Positions 1 to 6,609 are shown, numbered from the stretch's first letter. The stretch is DNA of 8,119 nucleotides from Acidobacteriaceae bacterium (GCA_003152795.1 PMBA01000304.1:1-8119); one strand, 5' to 3'. The notes: generated from the letters alone by a model not told the origin. Translations and numbers: made by a program.

Positions 1-410
1 TGCGCGTTGCGCTCGATCAGGTTCGACAGGTTCCAGCGGCCTTCGTTGTTGCGCACCAGATTAATGCTGGGCTCGGTTGCGCTCAACTTGGCAATCTCGA
101 TGCGCCCGCGGAGCAGGGAACGGAACCGGATCGCGGCGGAAACTTCCGGCGCGCGAATCATGGGCTCGTCGCTGAATGCGGGATCGTCGTAGATGACCAG
201 TCCCTCCAGATCAAAGCTCGGTCGCGGCAGAAGATGCAGATGTACGTTATCCAGCGCGACCCGGCGGTCCAGAGCTCTTCCGATGGAGCCCGCAATCCGG
301 TTTCGCAACTGGTATACGCCCGGCCGGAAAAGAAACAGGATCAGCAGGAGAGCCGCGGCCGCGGCAACCCCGCGCCACGATCGCAGAAAGTTGGTCCGCG
401 GAAATCTCAC
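1..410 (-). CDS. AsmA-family protein, N-terminal part (cut by window edge)
   Basis: The first 136 residues of a protein that continues beyond base 1. It starts at GTG (408-410), which shares bases with the TGA stop of the preceding signal peptidase gene (GTGA overlap), so it is probably translated by coupling. The N-terminus is short and basic (MRFPRTNFLRSWRG), followed by one hydrophobic segment at about residues 14-31 (AAAAALLLILFLF). Next comes a stretch typical of AsmA N-termini: NRIAGSIGRALDRRVALDNV, then LHLLPRPSFDLEGLVIYDDP, then a segment ending RIEIAKLSATEPSINLVRN and GRWNLSNLIERN. AsmA-like proteins are anchored in the inner membrane with a large periplasmic domain and are linked to outer-membrane assembly or lipid transport between membranes. 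The family call rests on the order of these motifs; the C-terminal part is not visible. No Shine-Dalgarno site of its own is evident. Confidence 0.82.
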   Translation of the reverse strand, partial: MRFPRTNFLRSWRGVAAAAALLLILFLFRPGVYQLRNRIAGSIGRALDRRVALDNVHLHLLPRPSFDLEGLVIYDDPAFSDEPMIRAPEVSAAIRFRSLLRGRIEIAKLSATEPSINLVRNNEGRWNLSNLIERNA

Positions 411-1129
411 CGCACGATCCTGAGCGTGCGCGACCAGCGCGTTTCATCGAAGAAGTGAAGCAGGGTGTGCTTCAGGAAGAACTCCACCCGGTCGCCCATG
501 CCGCGCATCTGCCACTGGTCGGGCGGAGTCACGAATGACCAGTAGATAAACATGGGGCGGCCGATCACGTTCTTTCGCGGAATAAAGCCCCAGTAACGGC
601 TGTCGTAACTCACGTCGCGGTTGTCGCCCATGGCAAAGTAGCTGTCCGGGGGCACGACGATGTCCCCGCCCTGCAGATGCGAAGGCAGGTCCTCCGCCCA
701 TTTTTCGTTTCTTACCCCGTACGTTTCCGCAGGTGGCACGGCCGGGAAATCGTCCCGGTAGGGGTTGTAATCGGCCTGTTTGCGTTGGACGTACGGTTCC
801 ACGAGTTTCTGGCCGTTGCGGTAGACGGCGCCATCGCGCAAATGGATATGGTCGCCGGGAACACCCATGATCCGTTTCACCACGAACAGGCCCTGTTCTT
901 CCGGCGACAGGAATACCACGATGTCGTCGCGGCGGACATCGCGGTACGGCATCAGCGGCCCCATCCAACGAGTGCGGGGCGCGAACTGCTCCCGGTTCAC
1001 CAGGACGTGATCTCCGATGAGCAGCGTGTCCTCCATGGAACTGGAGGGTATCTCAAAATTCTGCAGGACAAACGTCATGATGAACAGGACGATCACCAGC
1101 AGTTCCGCCAGGGAGGCCAGGAATTCCAC
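407..1129 (-). CDS. lepB: Signal peptidase I (third copy, start uncertain)
   Basis: Type I signal peptidase, which removes signal peptides from exported proteins at the outer face of the inner membrane. Counting from the GTG at 1127-1129 it has 240 residues: one membrane segment at about 7-25, catalytic Ser31 in IPSSSMEDTLLIGDHV, the general base Lys85 in VVKRIMGVPGD, and the conserved box GDNRDVSYDSRYWGF. All catalytic elements are intact. It is about 76% identical (hand count) to the gene at 1211-1999. The homologous N-terminal extension of that gene is also recognisable here upstream of the GTG (PTKQQEA...ETTVEF) and reaches back to a CTG at 1181-1183. No ATG, GTG or TTG occurs in frame between the upstream TGA (1211-1213) and 1129. 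The true start could therefore be the GTG, a CTG at 1183 or 1189, or reading through the TGA. The GTG has only a weak, badly spaced Shine-Dalgarno candidate. The stop overlaps the AsmA start. Confidence 0.9.
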   Translation of the reverse strand: MEFLASLAELLVIVLFIMTFVLQNFEIPSSSMEDTLLIGDHVLVNREQFAPRTRWMGPLMPYRDVRRDDIVVFLSPEEQGLFVVKRIMGVPGDHIHLRDGAVYRNGQKLVEPYVQRKQADYNPYRDDFPAVPPAETYGVRNEKWAEDLPSHLQGGDIVVPPDSYFAMGDNRDVSYDSRYWGFIPRKNVIGRPMFIYWSFVTPPDQWQMRGMGDRVEFFLKHTLLHFFDETRWSRTLRIVR

Positions 1130-1930
1130 CGTGGTCTCGCGGGGTCCTTCGTCCAGAGCGGCTTCTTGTTGTTTGGTTGGCAGGCTCAGTACCCGTTCCA
1201 GAAAATTTTCTCAGCGCACGATCCTGAGAGTACGCGACCAGCGCGTTTCGTCAAAGAAGTGAATGACGATATGCGCCACGGCCTCCAGTCGGTCCCCCAT
1301 GCCGCGCATCTCATACTGGCCCTCCGGAGTCTCAAATGACCAGTAGATGAACATGGGACGGCCGATCAGGTTCTTCCGCGGAATAAAGCCCCAGAACCGG
1401 CTATCGTAGCTCACGTCACGGTTATCGCCCATGGCAAAGTAGCTGTCCGGGGGGACGACGATGTCGTCGCCCTCAACATGCGTCGGCAGTTCCTGCGCCC
1501 ATTTTTCATTTCTTACGCCGTACGTTTCCGAAGGGGGCACGGCGGGAAAATTATCGGTGTAGGGGTTGTGCTCCTCCCGTTTGTGGCGGATGAACGGCTC
1601 CACTAGTTTTTCCCCGTTGCGATAGACCACATCGTCGCGCAAGTGGATGTGGTCGCCCGGAACGCCGATGATCCGTTTCACCAGGAACAAGCCCGGCTGC
1701 TCGGGCGACATGAACACGGCAATTTCGTCGCGGTGCAGATCGCGGTAGGGCATCAACCGCCCCATCCAATGGGTCGGCGCGGCGAATTGCACGCGGTTCA
1801 CAAATACGTGGTCGCCGATGAGCAAAGTATCCTCCATCGAACTGGAGGGAATCTCAAACGCCTGCACGACAAAAGTGATGATGAACAGGCCGGTGACCAG
1901 CACTCCCGCCAGCGAGGCCAGGAATTCCAC
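407..1930 (-). repeat. Tandem gene duplication (two lepB copies)
   Basis: Bases 407-1129 and 1211-1930 are two direct copies of the same coding segment, clearly similar at the DNA level along their whole length (for example both copies encode ETRWSRTLRIVR at their end). By eye the proteins differ at about 57 of 240 aligned positions. The differences cluster in the membrane segment, the loop after the membrane-proximal strand, and the last 30 residues before ETRW, where there is also a one-residue gap. The active-site boxes are nearly unchanged, which suggests both copies are kept by selection. The third peptidase gene (2041-2790) is much more distant. Confidence 0.85.
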
Positions 1931-1999
1931 CGTCGTCTCCCGTGGCTTTTCGTCCACCGGTTTTTCGCTGGCTATGACTTCTTTCTGTTTCTTAGGCAC
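1211..1999 (-). CDS. lepB: Signal peptidase I (second copy)
   Basis: Type I signal peptidase of 262 residues. A charged cytoplasmic N-terminus of about 23 residues (MPKKQKEVIASEKPVDEKPR) precedes one membrane segment at about 30-47. The nucleophile is Ser54 in EIPSSSMEDTLL, the general base Lys108 in FLVKRIIGVPGD, followed by the box GDNRDVSYDSRFWGFIP. The start is GTG (1997-1999), supported by a good GGAAGG Shine-Dalgarno site five bases upstream. It lies 41 bp after the stop of the first lepB gene and so belongs to the same operon. A single transmembrane anchor is usual outside the gamma-proteobacterial type, which has two. Its stop TGA is in the same frame as the next copy, with no other stop in the linker. 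Confidence 0.94.
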   Translation of the reverse strand: MPKKQKEVIASEKPVDEKPRETTVEFLASLAGVLVTGLFIITFVVQAFEIPSSSMEDTLLIGDHVFVNRVQFAAPTHWMGRLMPYRDLHRDEIAVFMSPEQPGLFLVKRIIGVPGDHIHLRDDVVYRNGEKLVEPFIRHKREEHNPYTDNFPAVPPSETYGVRNEKWAQELPTHVEGDDIVVPPDSYFAMGDNRDVSYDSRFWGFIPRKNLIGRPMFIYWSFETPEGQYEMRGMGDRLEAVAHIVIHFFDETRWSRTLRIVR

Positions 2000-2004
2000 G
2001 TTTG

Positions 2005-2010
2005 CCTTCC
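2005..2010 (-). promoter_or_regulatory. Ribosome binding site of the second lepB copy
   Basis: The minus strand reads GGAAGG, then five bases (CAAAC), then GTG. This decides the GTG at 1999 as the start. An ATG further upstream (2034-2036) is out of frame. Confidence 0.7.
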
Positions 2011-2040
2011 GTTTTGGAGAATTCGCTGCCGCGCATCCGA

Positions 2041-2790
2041 TTAGCGCACCAGCCTGAAAGTACGTTCCCAGCGCGTGATCTGGAACAAATGAGTTACCGC
2101 GTAAGCAAGGTGATAAAGTCTATCACCCACGGTCGGCGATCCGGGCAGGTCGTTGTTCAAGTTGCCCGCCGACCAATAAATCAGAAGTGGGCGTCCGATG
2201 ATGTTTTCGCGCGGCACGAATCCCCAGTACCGGCTGTCCTGGCTGTCATCGCGATTGTCGCCCAGAACAAAGTAGTGACCGTCCGGGATGATCAACTGGT
2301 GGTCTTCCACCAACTTCGGCATTTCCTTCCACCATTTCGCGTTCACTCCGTAGTCGGGAGAATTGACGCGCGGAAAATCGTCGCGGTAGGGGTTGCGGAG
2401 CGCCGTGATGTACTGGACGTAGGGTTCCTCGACCGGAGAGCCGTTGACATAGACGCGCTTGTTGATCAGGCGGAGGCGGTCGCCGGGCAAGGCCACCACT
2501 CGCTTCACGAAGTCCTGAGCAGGATTTACAGGATAATGGAAAACGATGACGTCACCGCGCCGGACGCTGCGATAGGGCAACAAACGGTTCCAGCCCTTGT
2601 TGCCGCCGTAGCAGAACTTATCCACGAGAAGGTAGTCGCCAATCAGCAGCGTTTGCTCCATGGATTCCGAAGGGATGGTGAACGCCTGCACCAGGAAAGT
2701 GACCACAAAAACGGCAATCACAACCGTTCCCGCAACCGATTGAATCGTTGCGGGCCAATCCCCTGCGGAAATCTTCTCACTCCACGACAT
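2041..2790 (-). CDS. lepB: Signal peptidase I (first copy, divergent)
   Basis: Type I signal peptidase of 249 residues with one membrane segment at about 19-37. The nucleophile is Ser43 in FTIPSESMEQTLLIGDYLLV, the general base Lys96 in DFVKRVVALPGD, and the conserved box is GDNRDDSQDSRYWGFVP. The C-terminus (TRWERTFRLVR) matches the ETRWSRTLRIVR end of the other two copies, so all three descend from one ancestor, but this one split earlier. The start is ATG (2788-2790), preceded by GGAAG only four bases away, a rather short spacing. It begins 27 bp after the rnc stop, so rnc and lepB are probably cotranscribed; in E. coli the same two genes are neighbours in the opposite order. This is the likeliest housekeeping copy because it directly follows rnc and is less derived, which is an inference. 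Confidence 0.95.
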   Translation of the reverse strand: MSWSEKISAGDWPATIQSVAGTVVIAVFVVTFLVQAFTIPSESMEQTLLIGDYLLVDKFCYGGNKGWNRLLPYRSVRRGDVIVFHYPVNPAQDFVKRVVALPGDRLRLINKRVYVNGSPVEEPYVQYITALRNPYRDDFPRVNSPDYGVNAKWWKEMPKLVEDHQLIIPDGHYFVLGDNRDDSQDSRYWGFVPRENIIGRPLLIYWSAGNLNNDLPGSPTVGDRLYHLAYAVTHLFQITRWERTFRLVR

Positions 2791-2817
2791 GATGCTTCCG
2801 GGACTTGATGCCCCCGC

Positions 2818-3603
2818 CTAGGACGCCCCGCCGTCCTTCCCGGCATTCGGCGGTCTCGCGCCCGGTATTGCAGCCAGATGCTCCAGAACCTGCCGCGCTG
2901 CTTCCTGTTCGGCCCGCTTCTTGGTCGCGCCCTGGGCGCGCCCCACGAATTGCCCCATTTCAGTTTCAGGCAGCCGCACTTCGACCGTAAATGTCTTCTT
3001 GTGTTCCGGACCTTCCTCCTTGACCAGCGCGTAAACCGGCTGCGGTCCCCCTCTGGCCTGGAGTGTTTCCTGCAATGCGGACTTGAAATCCATTACCGGA
3101 ATGGCGCTGGTTTCCAGTTTCATGTGGGCCAGTTCCGGCTCCACGATCACGCGCACGATAAAATCGCGCGCCGCCGGCCACCCTCCGTCGAGATAGATCG
3201 CCGCCAGGATCGCCTCCAGCGCGTCCACCAGCAGGCTGGCTTTGTTGCGGCCGCCGCTTTTTTCCTCGCCGCGCCCCAGACGCATGTAATGACCAACCTG
3301 AAGCTGCTCGGCCACCCGCAGCAGATGCCGTTGCCCTACCAGATGCGCGCGCAGCTTGGAAAGGTGCCCTTCCTGGAATTCGGGGAAGCGGTGGAACAGA
3401 GACTCGCTGGTGGCGAGGCCGAGCACGGCGTCGCCGAGAAATTCGAGCATTTCGTTATCGCCGCTGGGCGCGCCGCCGCCCGCGCCCAGCGCGTCCACCT
3501 CGCGCGCTTGCGAGCTGTGGGTAAGCGCCTGTTCGAGCAGTTCCCGGCGCTGGAAGCGGTGACCCAGGCTTTCTTCCAGCGCCATGATTTCGCGTGACAT
3601 CAT
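2818..3603 (-). CDS. rnc: Ribonuclease III
   Basis: RNase III cuts double-stranded RNA in rRNA precursors and some mRNAs. From the ATG at 3601-3603 it has 261 residues. The catalytic domain comes first: LGHRFQRRELLEQALTHSS near 13-31, then the signature NEMLEFLGDAVLG at 50-62 with the metal-binding/catalytic residues Glu51, Glu54 and Asp58. The second acidic pair Asp127 and Glu130 lies in LLVDALEAILAAIYLDGG. A double-stranded RNA binding domain follows at about 172-245, beginning DFKSALQETLQ and ending in TKKRAEQEAARQVLEHL. The length is slightly above the usual 220-240 owing to a Gly-rich loop before the signature (GAGGGAPSG) and a short C-terminal tail. The start is not certain: TTG 3609, GTG 3606, ATG 3603, 3600 and 3585 are all in frame and none has a convincing Shine-Dalgarno site. 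It is the first gene of the rnc-lepB-lepB-lepB-asmA operon. Confidence 0.96.
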   Translation of the reverse strand: MMSREIMALEESLGHRFQRRELLEQALTHSSQAREVDALGAGGGAPSGDNEMLEFLGDAVLGLATSESLFHRFPEFQEGHLSKLRAHLVGQRHLLRVAEQLQVGHYMRLGRGEEKSGGRNKASLLVDALEAILAAIYLDGGWPAARDFIVRVIVEPELAHMKLETSAIPVMDFKSALQETLQARGGPQPVYALVKEEGPEHKKTFTVEVRLPETEMGQFVGRAQGATKKRAEQEAARQVLEHLAAIPGARPPNAGKDGGAS

Positions 3604-3667
3604 CACCAAGCGGGGCCAATCATTCTTCGGCCGGAATTGCTGCGCGATCCCGCGCTCCGAGTTTCTT

Positions 3668-3732
3668 GCAGAGACGCAACTCGCCTCGTCTGAGGCTTGC
3701 CGCCGTAGAGACGAGGCAGGCCTGGTCTCTAC
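3668..3732. repeat. REP-like imperfect inverted repeat
   Basis: The left arm 3668-3695 and right arm 3705-3732 can pair over about 28 bases, with 8 bases at the outer end (GCAGAGAC against GTCTCTAC, one mismatch) and 9 at the inner side (GCCTCGTCT against AGACGAGGC), and mismatches between. The right arm is itself a small palindrome (GTAGAGAC at 3705-3712, GTCTCTAC at 3725-3732). It lies in the 140-bp gap between the TPR gene and rnc. It may act as a transcript 3' structure for the TPR gene, but no T-run follows on the minus strand, so a standard terminator is not supported. It resembles short dispersed palindromic repeats; other copies cannot be seen in this window. Confidence 0.6.
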
Positions 3733-3743
3733 TGGATTGCCCG

Positions 3744-4619
3744 TTAGTTCTTCGGCGGGCTCTGCGGTTGGGCCGGGGCCGCGCCACCGGTGAGTTGCTG
3801 CAGGCGGTCGCGTTCCCGCTGCGCCGGGGTCAGAATCGCCGGGATGTCCTTGGATATATCCACCGCCCGGTTGGCCACCTTGAGCGCTTCCGGATATTTC
3901 TGCTGCTTATCCAGCGCCAGCGCCAGACGCAGAACCACGGCCGGATCCGGGCTGCTGGGGAATGCGTCGATCGACTTCTGCAGAAAATCCTGCGCCGCCG
4001 GATAATTCTCCTTCTTGAACTCAATCGTACCGAGACTCGAATAGGCGCTTGATCGCAGATACGACTTGTAGGCGTCGATCTTTTCCTGCGGCGTGCCTGC
4101 CGGTACCTGGACATCGGTGTCCACGGTCTCGGTGGCCTTCTTCGCCATCGTCGCCGCTTCACCCAAACGCTGGTCCTTGTCGATATCCGAGTCGCGCGTC
4201 CGCTCCGCGATCACTTCCGCGACCATGACCAGAGCCTCGGGATTGTCCCCGTCAAAAGTGAGCACCTTGCGCCCCATGGCCTCCATTTTCTCGAAGTTGT
4301 TCGCACTCTGGTAGAGTCGCATCGCGTTCTGATACAGGAGTATGCGAAGTTCGCTGTCGGGAAACTTGGTGGCAAAATCGTCAGCCGCTTTCTCCAGCGC
4401 CGCAGGATCGGTCTTATTTGCCGCCGCCGCGTTGTAGGCATCGAACTCCGGCTGCGTCTTGGCTTGGGGCGGACGCTTTGCCGCTGGCGCCGCCGTCGTG
4501 CCCGCCGCTGGTGCCGCCTGTCCCGCCGCCGGCGGATTCTGCGCCGTCTGCGCACTGCTGGAGGCCGCGGCCCAAACCGCGAAACTCACTATCCCTAGAA
4601 TGACTGCCGCTCGCTTCAT
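3744..4619 (-). CDS. Secreted TPR-repeat protein
   Basis: A 291-residue exported protein. From the chosen ATG (4617-4619) it begins with a typical signal peptide (MKRAAVILGIVSFAVWAAA), probably cleaved near residues 19-24. An Ala/Pro-rich, likely flexible linker covers about 26-55. The rest is helical with tetratricopeptide-like units: ALEKAADDFATKFPDSELRI near 75-95, the unit around AMRLYQSANNFEKMEAMGRK, the unit SSLGTIEFKKENYPAAQDFL, and LALALDKQQKYPEALKVANR. It ends in a Pro/Gln-rich tail (GGAAPAQPQSPPKN). TPR proteins serve as protein-interaction scaffolds; no catalytic motif is visible and the partner is unknown. An in-frame ATG 33 bases upstream exists, but the GGGAGA site and signal peptide favour 4619. 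It follows another secreted TPR protein by 163 bp, perhaps in the same transcript. Confidence 0.85.
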   Translation of the reverse strand: MKRAAVILGIVSFAVWAAASSSAQTAQNPPAAGQAAPAAGTTAAPAAKRPPQAKTQPEFDAYNAAAANKTDPAALEKAADDFATKFPDSELRILLYQNAMRLYQSANNFEKMEAMGRKVLTFDGDNPEALVMVAEVIAERTRDSDIDKDQRLGEAATMAKKATETVDTDVQVPAGTPQEKIDAYKSYLRSSAYSSLGTIEFKKENYPAAQDFLQKSIDAFPSSPDPAVVLRLALALDKQQKYPEALKVANRAVDISKDIPAILTPAQRERDRLQQLTGGAAPAQPQSPPKN

Positions 4620-4623
4620 ACTG

Positions 4624-4629
4624 TCTCCC
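4624..4629 (-). promoter_or_regulatory. Ribosome binding site of the 291-residue TPR gene
   Basis: The minus strand reads GGGAGA, then CAGT, then ATG. The spacing is good and fixes the start at 4619 rather than the upstream ATG at 4652. Confidence 0.75.
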
Positions 4630-4782
4630 ATAATGCAAAATGTGGACGCCAAACTCGCTCACGTCGCAACCGCCGTCCTCGTTCCGCCCCAGCCCGACCC
4701 GGGAATAACCGGTTGCCAAACAGCCAATAGTATCTCAGGCGTCGGGCAAACCCTGATAGCAACCTTGAAACCTGCCGTGATC

Positions 4783-6321
4783 TCACTCCGGCTGTTTCGC
4801 CACCGGAGGCTCATAGGCCTGTTCCAGCCCCCGGCGCGCCGCCAGCGTCGCCTCCGGAATCGTTGCGCCGGCCGCATCCAGCGCCGCCCGGTACTCATCC
4901 AGGGCAGCGTCCCGGTCCTCCTTCAAATCAAAAATGCGGCCCAGATAAATATGAGACCAGGCGATTACCTTGGGTTCATGCGCCGTTTGCAGCGCTCGTT
5001 CGAAGTAACTGCGCGCCCCCTCCATATCCCGATTGGCGGTGGCAACCTCCGCCAGAATGAAGAGCGCCCGTCCGGAATCTTCTTCCTGCTCCTCCAGCGC
5101 CTGTTGCGCCAGTTTCTGCGCGGTTTCCGGATCGCCAGCCGCCAGCCGCCGCTCCGCATTGAGCAGCAGGTGTTCGCTCCGGCGGCCCGCCAGGTGCAGC
5201 AGTTCCGGCGCCGCGGCTCCCGAAAACTGGATCAGCGATGCCCGCTTCATCTCCTTGCCGACCTCAATCGAGCCCACCAGGTCCGCATATACATTGCGCA
5301 TGCCCGCCGGATCGTTCTCGAACTTGCCCAGGGCGTCGTAGAAATAACGCGTCAGCACAAATCCTTCCTTGTCGGCCTCGTCGATGTTCTGGTTACGCTC
5401 CGCCTCCGGAGTCTTCTTGGTGAGCGTCCGCACTTCAATTGCCCGCACCAGGCATTCGGTCACCAGCAGCGAAATGTTGCTCTTGAAAGCTTCATCCATC
5501 GGTGCCATCTTTACGTCGTCCAGCAACGGCTCCAGACGTTTGAACGAACCCCCGTTCTTCAGCGCCAGCGGATCCAGAAGGTAATGCAGATAGGTATGCC
5601 GAATCTGCTGCATCTTGATCGCTGTCCCCGAGGTCGGTGAAATCACGACGTAATAATCCGATGCGTAGTTGCGGGCGTTGGTCTGGCCCGGCGCGCCCAT
5701 CGCGTCCAGATAAACGGTGAACTGCCTGCCCAGGTAGCCCGCCGAGGGCATCTTCAAATAGATCTCGGTGTCGAACGTCATCTTTGCCAGCGGATCGTGA
5801 TAGATCTCGGTCAATTCCGTGTAGCGTTCCCGGTGCCGCTCCCAGAGGGCGTGCAGGCCAATCTTCTGGTAGAAGGCCTCCAGCAGCGGCACCATGTCGG
5901 CTACCGATGCGCCATCGGGCGGCAGTTCCGCCTGCTTTACCTTCGGCGTGAAAGCCGGAGGTTCTCCCAGATAAAGCGCCAGCGATACATACTGGGACAA
6001 GTCGCGCGAAGCATCCGCCGCCTGGTGCTGCCGGTAGAACCCGCACATCGGAGCGATCACGTCCTGCGCTCCAGCCGTGTTCTGCACTGCCTTGGCAACT
6101 TCCGACCGTATCTGCAGACGCAGCGGGTCGGAAGCATTCAGTTCCTGGTCGTAGCCGCAAGTGTTGATGGCGGTCAGCACCGTGAACATAGTCTCGCTGG
6201 TTTCCAGAGACACCTGCGGGCGGGTCTGCGCCCAGCCAGACGCGACCACCAGCATGATCGCCAAGGGCAGGGCAATCGCCCGCGGTGGTCGTCCCCGGAA
6301 ACAACTTCTGATATTCGGCAT
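4783..6321 (-). CDS. Secreted protein with degenerate metallopeptidase-like domain and C-terminal TPRs
   Basis: A 512-residue protein starting at ATG 6319-6321. It has a basic N-terminus (FRGRPPR) and a hydrophobic signal core (AIALPLAIMLVVASGWA), so it is probably exported, with cleavage near GWA-QT. The middle region contains IRHTYLHYLLDP, with His242 and His246 spaced as in the HExxH zinc site but with Thr243 where the catalytic Glu should be. VTECLVRAIEVR follows, with Glu289 in the place of a third zinc ligand. The arrangement recalls uncharacterised DUF4932-type proteins, a tentative link made from memory of the motif pattern. The C-terminal part, about 383-488, has TPR-like repeats (AERRLAAGDPETAQKLAQQA, then ALFILAEVATANRDMEGARS, then WSHIYLGRIFDLKEDRDAAL). 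A promoter lies just upstream; no Shine-Dalgarno site is seen, so the mRNA may have a short, weak leader. The molecular function is unknown. Confidence 0.85.
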   Translation of the reverse strand: MPNIRSCFRGRPPRAIALPLAIMLVVASGWAQTRPQVSLETSETMFTVLTAINTCGYDQELNASDPLRLQIRSEVAKAVQNTAGAQDVIAPMCGFYRQHQAADASRDLSQYVSLALYLGEPPAFTPKVKQAELPPDGASVADMVPLLEAFYQKIGLHALWERHRERYTELTEIYHDPLAKMTFDTEIYLKMPSAGYLGRQFTVYLDAMGAPGQTNARNYASDYYVVISPTSGTAIKMQQIRHTYLHYLLDPLALKNGGSFKRLEPLLDDVKMAPMDEAFKSNISLLVTECLVRAIEVRTLTKKTPEAERNQNIDEADKEGFVLTRYFYDALGKFENDPAGMRNVYADLVGSIEVGKEMKRASLIQFSGAAAPELLHLAGRRSEHLLLNAERRLAAGDPETAQKLAQQALEEQEEDSGRALFILAEVATANRDMEGARSYFERALQTAHEPKVIAWSHIYLGRIFDLKEDRDAALDEYRAALDAAGATIPEATLAARRGLEQAYEPPVAKQPE

Positions 6322-6345
6322 AGATAGACGGATGAGCTAGAAAAT

Positions 6346-6374
6346 AGTGTACGAACTGGTCAATTCGCGGTCAA
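6346..6374 (-). promoter_or_regulatory. Sigma70-type promoter for the 512-residue TPR gene
   Basis: On the minus strand the -35 box is TTGACC (6374-6369) and the -10 box TACACT (6351-6346), with a 17-bp spacer. The expected transcript start is near 6339, about 18 bases before the ATG. It is the best promoter match I found in the window. Confidence 0.6.
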
Positions 6375-6386
6375 ACGGAAGTAGTT

Positions 6387-6608
6387 CTAACGTAGGGACA
6401 GCCGCTCTCGGCTGTCCAGCCGAGCGCAGCTCGCCGTGCTTTCGATGGAGAGGTAAAACCACGGCCACAATTCCACCAACGAGCCGTAACAGTTGTCACT
6501 GCTTGCTCGGGACGGATGGTTCACTCTGAATCCGGTCGAGGGCGCCCGGCCACGAAAAACCGGCGAGGCGCTTGCCTGGACAGCCGAGGGCGGCTGTCGC
6601 TACGCTAG
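6387..6608. mobile_element. MITE-like foldback element (222 bp)
   Basis: The ends 6387-6417 and 6578-6608 are inverted copies of each other over 31 bases with three mismatches. Weaker pairing continues inward for perhaps 25 more bases (GCCGAGCGCAGCTCGCCG near the left end against CGGCGAGGCGCTTG near the right). Each terminal repeat is also a hairpin: GGACAGCCG-CTCT-CGGCTGTCC at 6396-6417 and GACAGCCG-AGGG-CGGCTGTC at 6579-6598. The interior has no convincing gene. The outermost bases CTAA and CTAG could be part of the repeat or an imperfect target duplication. The element fills most of the 288-bp gap between the two operons, and its right end stands one base from the anti-sigma stop codon. 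There its hairpin may end or stabilise that transcript, though no U-run follows. No transposase is in the window, so mobility would have to be supplied from elsewhere. Confidence 0.65.
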
Positions 6609-6609
6609 C

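Noticed and set aside
247..447. Minus-strand frame of 66 codons overlapping the AsmA start
   Set aside because: A different minus-strand frame over the same bases gives a continuous AsmA-like protein with a membrane segment and start/stop overlap, so this one is an out-of-frame shadow.
677..2044. Plus-strand open frames of 220 and 133 codons opposite the duplicated lepB genes
   Set aside because: The two resemble each other only because they are antisense to a duplicated gene; they are shadows, not a conserved family.
2002..3597. Plus-strand open frames of 268 and 239 codons opposite lepB and rnc
   Set aside because: They mirror well-supported signal peptidase and RNase III genes, with no recognisable motifs or ribosome binding sites.
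4620..4782. Possible terminator or promoter between the two TPR genes
   Set aside because: Only a loose GCCCGAC/GTCGGGC pairing with a long loop and a small ACCGGT palindrome are present; no T-run and no acceptable -35/-10 pair.
4459..5640. Long open frame of 393 codons on the plus strand
   Set aside because: It lies antisense to the two TPR genes, runs across their intergenic gap, is rich in Arg/Pro/Gln with no domain, and is explained by GC-rich codon bias of the minus-strand genes.
6418..6577. A small gene inside the foldback element
   Set aside because: The interior has no frame with a ribosome binding site or protein-like composition; frames found there run through the inverted repeats.
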